Assembly (NCBI GenBank): GCA_026129095.1
Contig: JAHCIT010000002.1
Span: 124,001-188,000 of the forward strand
Direction: 5' to 3'
Source of the DNA: Deltaproteobacteria bacterium
Lineage (GTDB): Bacteria > JAGRBM01 > JAHCIT01
DNA length: 64,000 bases
Below are positions 58,682-64,000 of the stretch, piece after piece. Position 1 is the first letter of the stretch. The number at the start of each line of letters is the position of its first letter. Position numbers and translations under genes: made by a program. The notes beneath the pieces were generated by a model, which worked only from the letters and a program-made list of their open reading frames with translations, ran no database searches and was not told the origin of the DNA.

Positions 58682-61600
58682 TCAAGCGGACTTGTCCAGG
58701 CCGCGGCGACGGTCCTCGTCCCAGTGGCAATTCTTGTATTTCTTCCCGCTCCCGCACCAGCAGGGATCGTTGCGGCCGATTTTCGGGGCCTCGCGCTTCT
58801 GTGGCACCACCGACCCGCCCGCCTGCTCGATCCGCTGCTGGCGGACCTGCCTGATGGCCGCCTTGCGGGCCGCGGGCCGTCCGCTCTCCCCGCCGGCGCC
58901 GCTCGTAGGCGCGCTCTGGTGGACGAACTGGAGGCGGCGCACCTGGGCTGCCCGGGCATCGAGATCCTTTTCGAGATCCTCCGGGGCCGCACCCTGCGCC
59001 ATGCGCTGCTGCATCTCCGCGGCCGGGACGCTGAGTTCTTTCGCCTTGCGGACCAGTTCGACCTGCTGGGCAGCCCACCTGAACACGTTGGTCACCGTCT
59101 CGCTCTGGATGCCCGCCAGCAGGGCGCTGAACATGTTGAACGCTTCCTGCTTGTACACCATCACCGGGTCCTGCTGACCGTACCCCCGGAGCCCCACCCC
59201 TTCCTTGAGGTGGTCCATGTTGATGAGCTGTTCCTTCCAGAGGGAGTCCAGCGTGATAAGCCAGAAGTGGCGTTCGACGGCGCGCATCCGCTCCGGGCCG
59301 ATCTCGGCCTCCTGTGCGGCATAATGCGCGGCGACGGTCGCCTGGAGCTGCTCGATGAACTCGTCCACGCTCAGGTCGCCCACCTGCTCATGGGTGAACG
59401 GCGTGGACATCTCGAAGATATCTTTCATCGCCTGGTTGATCGCGTCGAAATCCCAGTCCTGGGCGTAGCTGTTCTCCGGGCAATGCGCGGCGGCCAGTTC
59501 CTCGATGGTCTCCTGGACCATTTCCCGGAACCGCTCGTTCACGTTGTCGCTCTGGAGTATTTCGCGCCGCTGCGAGTAGATGACCAGACGCTGCCGGTTC
59601 AGCGCATCGTCGTACTTGAGCAGGTGCTTGCGGATGTCGTAGTTCCGGGCCTCGACCTTCTGCTGGGCGTTGGCGATGGACTTGGAAAGCCAGGGATGCT
59701 GGATCGCCTCGCCGTCCTCCATTCCGAGCCGCTCCATCCATCCGCGGATGCGCTCCCCGCCGAAAATGCGGAGCAGGTCGTCATCCAGCGACAGGAAAAA
59801 CTGGCTGGAACCGGGGTCGCCCTGCCGGCCTGCGCGGCCGCGGAGCTGGTTGTCGATGCGGCGGGATTCGTGACGCTCGGTGCCGACGATATGAAGGCCG
59901 CCCAGTTCCTTGACCTTCTTCTTCTGCTCCTCGCACTCCCGGCGCGCCTCGGCGAGCACGGCCTCCCACTCGGGACCTTCGTCCGGAGCCCCGGCCGGCA
60001 TCCTTGAGCGGGCGAGGGCCTCGGGATTTCCGCCGAGCACGATGTCGGTGCCGCGGCCGGCCATGTTGGTGGAGATGGTGATCGCGCCGAGCCGTCCCGC
60101 CTGGGCGACAATATCGGCCTCGCGGGCGTGCTGCTTGGCGTTCAGGACTTCGTGTGCAATCCCCCGTTTCCTGAGGATGCCCGCAAGCTGTTCGGACTTC
60201 TCGATGGAGGTCGTGCCAACCAGCACCGGGCGGCCCTGCTTGTTCATCTCCAGGATCTCGTCCACGACGGCCGTAAGCTTCTGGGCGCCGTCCTTGAACA
60301 CCAGGTCGGCCCGGTCGTCGCGGACCATGGGGAGATTCGTCGGTATCTGGATGACTTCCAGCTTGTAGATGTCGAGGAATTCTCCCGCCTCGGTTTCGGC
60401 GGTACCGGTCATGCCCGACAGCTTGCCATAGAGGCGGAAGTAGTTCTGGAACGTGATCGTGGCGAGGGTCTGGTTCTCGTTCTCGATCTTGGCGCCTTCC
60501 TTGGCCTCGATGGCCTGGTGCAGGCCGTCCGACCACCGGCGGCCCGGCATCAGGCGACCCGTGAACTCGTCCACGATGATGATCTCGCCCTCGTTCACCA
60601 CGTAGTCCACGTCACGGTTAAACAGGAGATGCGCCTTCAGCGACTGGTTCACATGGTGAACCCACTCGACGTGCTGGAGGTCGAACAGGTTGGAGACGCC
60701 CAGATCCCGCTCGACGAACTCGACACCCTCGTCGGCGAGCGACGAATTGCGGCCCTTTTCGTCCAGGTTGAAATAGCGGCCCCGGACAAGCCCTTTCTGT
60801 TCATGCACGCCTTCGGGAAGCGGCGGCGGCTCGTAATCCTCGCCTGCCGCCTCGGCGCGCGCCTGCTTCAGGCGCTCCAGCGCCTCCTGCCGGCGCCGGG
60901 CGAGGGCTTCCTTCATTTCGGAGCTTCCGCGCCGTTCCTCTTCCTTGACGAGCTTGCCGATGGTCGCGTCGATCCGCGTATACTTGTCGGACGACGCTTC
61001 CGCCTGCCCCGAGATGATGAGCGGCGTGCGGGCCTCGTCGATCAGGATCGAGTCCACTTCGTCCACAATGGCGAAGCTGTGCCCGCGCTGTACGAGATCC
61101 TGCTTCCTGAACTTCATGTGGTCGCGCAGGTAGTCGAAGCCGAACTCGTTGTTCTGGCCGTAGGTGATGTCGGCGGCATATTCCCGCTGCCGTTCCTCGT
61201 CGGTCAGGCCGTGAACGATCACGCCGGTGGAGAGGCCGAGCATGCTGTAGATCGCATCCATCCACGCCCGGTCGCGCCGGGCGAGGTAGTCGTTCACCGT
61301 TACGACATGGACTCCCTTTCCGGCCACCGCGTTCAGCGAAGCAGCCAGTGTCGCCACGAGAGTCTTGCCCTCGCCGGTCTTCATCTCGGCAATCTTGCCA
61401 TGGTGCAGCGCGATGCCGCCGATCAGCTGGACATCGAAGTGACGCATGCCCAGGCGCCGCCGCCCGGCCTCCCGGGTCATGGCGAACATTTCCGGCAGGA
61501 TGTCATCCAGCGGGCGCCCCCTGGACACTTCCTCGCGGAAACCGTCCACGCGGGGACGGAACCAGTCATCCGGCTTGTCCCGGATCTGGGGCTCCAGCTC

Positions 61601-61690
61601 GTTGATCCTGGCCACCAGCGGTCTCAGGCTCCGCAGGTAGCGGTCGTTGCGGGAGCCGAAAATCTTCTTGAGGAAATTGCCGATATCCAT
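58682..61690 (-). CDS. secA: Preprotein translocase ATPase SecA
   Basis: Motor ATPase pushing unfolded precursors through the SecYEG channel. Its 1002 residues exceed E. coli SecA (901). Nucleotide motifs are MKTGEGKTLVATLAA (Walker A, about 103-117), DEVDSILIDEARTPLI (about 209-224), VGTTSIEKSEQLA and GRAGRQGDPGSSQFF (about 630-644). An extra charged insertion lies at about 255-320 (ARRRQEALERLKQARAEAAG region). The extreme C-terminus carries the zinc/SecB-binding motif NDPCWCGSGKKYKNCH, after a long basic linker. The ATG of MDIGNFLKKIFG is standard. Confidence 0.98.
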   Translation of the reverse strand: MDIGNFLKKIFGSRNDRYLRSLRPLVARINELEPQIRDKPDDWFRPRVDGFREEVSRGRPLDDILPEMFAMTREAGRRRLGMRHFDVQLIGGIALHHGKIAEMKTGEGKTLVATLAASLNAVAGKGVHVVTVNDYLARRDRAWMDAIYSMLGLSTGVIVHGLTDEERQREYAADITYGQNNEFGFDYLRDHMKFRKQDLVQRGHSFAIVDEVDSILIDEARTPLIISGQAEASSDKYTRIDATIGKLVKEEERRGSSEMKEALARRRQEALERLKQARAEAAGEDYEPPPLPEGVHEQKGLVRGRYFNLDEKGRNSSLADEGVEFVERDLGVSNLFDLQHVEWVHHVNQSLKAHLLFNRDVDYVVNEGEIIIVDEFTGRLMPGRRWSDGLHQAIEAKEGAKIENENQTLATITFQNYFRLYGKLSGMTGTAETEAGEFLDIYKLEVIQIPTNLPMVRDDRADLVFKDGAQKLTAVVDEILEMNKQGRPVLVGTTSIEKSEQLAGILRKRGIAHEVLNAKQHAREADIVAQAGRLGAITISTNMAGRGTDIVLGGNPEALARSRMPAGAPDEGPEWEAVLAEARRECEEQKKKVKELGGLHIVGTERHESRRIDNQLRGRAGRQGDPGSSQFFLSLDDDLLRIFGGERIRGWMERLGMEDGEAIQHPWLSKSIANAQQKVEARNYDIRKHLLKYDDALNRQRLVIYSQRREILQSDNVNERFREMVQETIEELAAAHCPENSYAQDWDFDAINQAMKDIFEMSTPFTHEQVGDLSVDEFIEQLQATVAAHYAAQEAEIGPERMRAVERHFWLITLDSLWKEQLINMDHLKEGVGLRGYGQQDPVMVYKQEAFNMFSALLAGIQSETVTNVFRWAAQQVELVRKAKELSVPAAEMQQRMAQGAAPEDLEKDLDARAAQVRRLQFVHQSAPTSGAGGESGRPAARKAAIRQVRQQRIEQAGGSVVPQKREAPKIGRNDPCWCGSGKKYKNCHWDEDRRRGLDKSA

Positions 61691-61817
61691 GGCCTGTCCA
61701 GTGGCCGCCGGGAACGGCCGTCAGTGCAGCGGTTCCAGCGGAAAACCGATCCTAGTGGGGGGCCCGGTCCGGTTCAATGGCTCTTTTTGCGAACATCCGG
61801 GCCGGATTAAGCGGCGT

Positions 61818-62492
61818 TCACAGGCCATCGCCACGGTCATTCATGATGATTTCGCCGTCAGGCGCGAACACCTCGCGGATGACAGTGCCGATCTGGCCGA
61901 GACCCCGGCTGAAAAAGTGGTCCGCCATCTCGATCACATACAGGTGCAGATGCTCCAGATTCTCATTGACGATATCCTTGAGCCGGTAAAGCGGGCAGTA
62001 GTCATCGGCTCCGGCGGCGATGATGTGGGTCTCAAGTCCGGTTTCCCTCAGCGCCGAAAAGTCCATCAGCCGGATGGGGGGGGCGACGAGCAGCAGTTTC
62101 TCCACCCGCGGATCGGCCTGCGAGGTGAGAAGCGCCACATGCGCCCCGTAGCTGTACCCGGCGGCGATCACCTTCTCGAAACCGGGGGAGTTCAGGACCG
62201 CCTGGCTCACCACGGCCCGGTAATCCTCGACGGCAGAGTCCGGATCCCCGGTCATCCCGCCCTGGCTCGCGCCGACACCCTTGAAGTTGAACCGCAGGCT
62301 CGCGTGCTTCAGCCGGTAGAAGGCGTAGGCCATCTCGTTGAGGACCGGTGAATCCATCGAGCCGCCATACTGCGGATGCGGCGGAGCGATCACCACCGGC
62401 TGCCGCTCGCCACGGTGATAGAGCCCTTCCAGATGGAGTTCCCCTTCGGGGATCACCACCATCCGCTCCAGAAACTGTCCGGGCAGGACCAT
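61818..62492 (-). CDS. Alpha/beta hydrolase (COG2945-like)
   Basis: A 224-residue small serine hydrolase of the type often annotated as dienelactone-hydrolase-like or COG2945. The features are APPHPQYGGSMDSPVL (oxyanion region, about 36-51), RFNFKGVGASQG (about 67-78) and the nucleophile elbow AAGYSYGAHVALL (Ser at about 115). An Asp in AAGADDYCPLYRL (about 158-170) and His in EMADHFFSRG (about 196) complete the triad. No signal peptide is seen. It follows the lipoprotein gene by nine bases and lies 127 bp upstream of secA on the same strand. Confidence 0.88.
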   Translation of the reverse strand: MVLPGQFLERMVVIPEGELHLEGLYHRGERQPVVIAPPHPQYGGSMDSPVLNEMAYAFYRLKHASLRFNFKGVGASQGGMTGDPDSAVEDYRAVVSQAVLNSPGFEKVIAAGYSYGAHVALLTSQADPRVEKLLLVAPPIRLMDFSALRETGLETHIIAAGADDYCPLYRLKDIVNENLEHLHLYVIEMADHFFSRGLGQIGTVIREVFAPDGEIIMNDRGDGL

Positions 62493-62501
62493 CGCGGGCC
62501 G

Positions 62502-63023
62502 TCAGTTGCCGGTGGACGAGGCAGTCCACCGGAGGATCACCGGTTCCGGCGTCACGACGATATCCACCGAACCTTCCGGACCGGGAACCAGTTGCCGCGT
62601 CTTCGTGTCCAGATAGTCGGTCTGGCTGACGCTGCCATAGCCTTCGGGGGCGCCGATCCGGACCGGGTAGTTCTTGCCGTCCTGGGTCCAGAGGATCTCG
62701 ACCGTGGGGTCGCCGCTCTCCAGTCCGGCAAAACGGGCCCGGTAGACCTTCGGACCGGCTTCCACGTCGTAGGCCGTGAACCTTCCCCCTCCCAAGGTGC
62801 GCTCCAGAAGCCCCACGGTCCTGGAATCGGGCGACTGCCGGACGGCCGCCTTCCAGACCTGCGAACTGCCGGTTACGGGTTCCAGCACCTCGATGGTGAC
62901 GAGCATCCGGAACAGGCGGGCCGCGTCGTCCCGCTTGCGGGCAGCGGCATCATCCCTGGGGGCGGCGCAGGCCGCCAGCGCGGCGGCAAAGAGAAACAGG
63001 CAGGCAGTGCGTCGGTAAACCAT
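62502..63023 (-). CDS. Putative lipoprotein, unknown function
   Basis: A 173-residue protein with a lipoprotein signal (LFLFAAALAAC, Cys at 19). The mature part looks beta-rich (VWKAAVRQSPDSRTVGLLE, VYRARFAGLESGDPTVEILW in part, KNYPVRIGAPEGYGSVSQ). No family is recognised. GGAGGTAG before the ATG gives a good start. The hydrolase gene follows by nine bases, so the two are probably one operon, and hpnH lies 64 bp upstream on the same strand. Confidence 0.68.
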   Translation of the reverse strand: MVYRRTACLFLFAAALAACAAPRDDAAARKRDDAARLFRMLVTIEVLEPVTGSSQVWKAAVRQSPDSRTVGLLERTLGGGRFTAYDVEAGPKVYRARFAGLESGDPTVEILWTQDGKNYPVRIGAPEGYGSVSQTDYLDTKTRQLVPGPEGSVDIVVTPEPVILRWTASSTGN

Positions 63024-63087
63024 GCGGGAGCTACCTCCGTAGCGTCCCCGGCAGGTTACCGGAAGATCAGTCAGGGGTAAAACGCTT

Positions 63088-64000
63088 TCAGCCGGTCTTC
63101 GACATCTGCCATTTGGCCATGTCGATCATGTCCTTACCGGTCATGTTGAGGACCACTGACCCCTCGAAGCCCGAGTGCATGAAGCAGTTGGCGCAGCGCG
63201 GATCCTTGCGCTTGCTGTAGTATTCCCAGTCGGTCGATTCCATCAGTTCACGATAGCTCGAATAGTGGCCGTTGGTGATGGCGTAGCACGGGCCCTTCCA
63301 GCCGCGCGGATTGCGCGTCAGGTTGGCATACGGGGCACAGTCGTAGTCGCGCTCGCCGGCGAGGAAGTCGATGTATTGCGGCGTCGAGAACATCCGGTAG
63401 CGGCCCAGCTTGGGCAGAAGTTCCTGGAACTTCGCGTGGACTTCCGCACGGGAGTGGAAGATGTGCTGGTCGTCGCTGGAGCCCAGCGCCTCGTAGCTGT
63501 ACCCGGGCGCGACGATAATGCCGTCAATGCCGAGATCGGTGAGATAGGTGAAGAGTTCATCCAGTTCCTTCCACGACGTCTGCTTGTAGACAGTGGTGTT
63601 CGTCGTGACCTGGTAGCCCAGCTTCTTGGCCTTCTTGATCTGCGCGACGGCGATATCGAAAACGCCCTTGCGCTGGACGATGGTGTCGTGGGTCTCGCGC
63701 AGCCCGTCCAGATGGACGTTGATGAACAGGTTCTGCGACGGCGGCACGCCCTTGTAGACCTTGTCCAGAAACATGGCGTTGGTGCAGAGGTAGATGTACT
63801 TGTCCTTCTCGACGAGACCGTTGATCAGTTCGTTGATGTGGCGGTAGAGCGTCGGCTCGCCGCCACAGATCGACACCACCGGAGCGCCGCACTCGTCGGC
63901 CGAGGCGAGGCACTCCTCCAGCGGAAGCTGGTCGGTGATCGTGTCCTTGTATTCGATGATCCGGCCGCAACCCTCGCAGGTGAGATTGCATGCGTGGAGC
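63088..64000 (-). CDS. hpnH: HpnH-like radical SAM adenosyl-hopene transferase (5' end cut)
   Basis: Radical SAM enzyme that joins 5'-deoxyadenosine to diploptene, making adenosylhopane, the first side-chain step of extended hopanoids. The N-terminus lies beyond the right edge, but the cluster motif C-x3-C-x2-C is visible near the edge (HACNLTCEGCGRII). VSICGGEPTLYRH, YLCTNAMFLDK, NVHLDGLRETHD and VTTNTTVYK follow. The C-terminal part has VAPGYSYEA, FLAGERDYDCAPYANLTRN (in part), the GWKGPCYAITNGHYSSYRELMESTDW region and the closing DPRCANCFMHSGFEGS, all HpnH-like. This indicates hopanoid production by the organism. Confidence 0.9.
   Translation of the reverse strand, partial: LHACNLTCEGCGRIIEYKDTITDQLPLEECLASADECGAPVVSICGGEPTLYRHINELINGLVEKDKYIYLCTNAMFLDKVYKGVPPSQNLFINVHLDGLRETHDTIVQRKGVFDIAVAQIKKAKKLGYQVTTNTTVYKQTSWKELDELFTYLTDLGIDGIIVAPGYSYEALGSSDDQHIFHSRAEVHAKFQELLPKLGRYRMFSTPQYIDFLAGERDYDCAPYANLTRNPRGWKGPCYAITNGHYSSYRELMESTDWEYYSKRKDPRCANCFMHSGFEGSVVLNMTGKDMIDMAKWQMSKTG

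Noticed and set aside
60128-61810. Plus-strand frame of about 560 codons opposite secA
   Set aside because: Shadow of secA, whose motifs are unmistakable.

Overview
The window is a compact, GC-rich (roughly 60-65% by eye) bacterial chromosome segment with a Gram-negative plan: an outer-membrane beta-barrel candidate, several lipoproteins, a periplasmic lytic transglycosylase, SecA with a C-terminal zinc motif, and a hopanoid gene (hpnH) at the right edge. Gene order points to a lineage formerly grouped with the Deltaproteobacteria (Myxococcota, Desulfobacterota, Binatota or similar). The clues are rpsF-rpsR-DUF2232-rplI-dnaB, rpmE-prfA-prmC-murA-hisGDCBHA, a CheX/CheY pair and a MYXO-CTERM-like protein tail. 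The exact phylum cannot be set from this sequence. I see no rRNA, tRNA, CRISPR array, transposase, integrase or phage gene.

Layout. 1-3.3 kb: ribosomal protein S6/S18/L9 operon running into dnaB (cut by the edge). 3.3-11.5 kb: lipoprotein, Mrp-type Fe-S carrier ATPase, UvrC, a membrane protein, YjbQ, a GAF-GGDEF protein, DUF3467, a CDF transporter and YebC. 11.5-15.8 kb: leuCD with a divergent LysR gene, a TlpA-like thiol protein and a DEDD exonuclease. 15.9-20 kb: an HSL-type esterase, then a coupled beta-barrel/beta-propeller pair. 20-25.4 kb: siroheme dehydrogenase, a small unknown, an acyltransferase, tandem glutathione transferases and small membrane proteins. 25.5-31 kb: a nitronate-monooxygenase-like enzyme facing a tightly overlapped cassette of GMC oxidoreductase with small partner, DUF2505 protein, CPBP-like membrane protein and SDR epimerase. 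31-39.5 kb: YfhO, RlmB, lytic transglycosylase, a CheX-like protein with c-di-GMP-type repeats, CheY and a lipoprotein. 39.5-48.5 kb: the his/murA/prmC/prfA/rpmE operon. 48.5-53.6 kb: CoA-binding protein, sirtuin, a putative glycosidase, an A-type Fe-S carrier with a small partner, HU with a long structured leader, and a DUF2236 oxygenase behind two palindromic operators. 53.6-58.6 kb: a GT-C glycosyltransferase and lipoprotein sharing a periplasmic domain, an MFS transporter and small envelope proteins. 58.7-64 kb: SecA, a hydrolase, a lipoprotein and hpnH.

Packing is dense. Many neighbours share ATGA or GTGA overlaps, and convergent genes often overlap by a few bases. Most of the window is housekeeping. 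The parts that stand out are the shared extracytoplasmic domain at 53.6-56.5 kb, the twin operators at 52.55 kb, the HU leader, the propeller/barrel pair, the GMC cassette and the CheX fusion.
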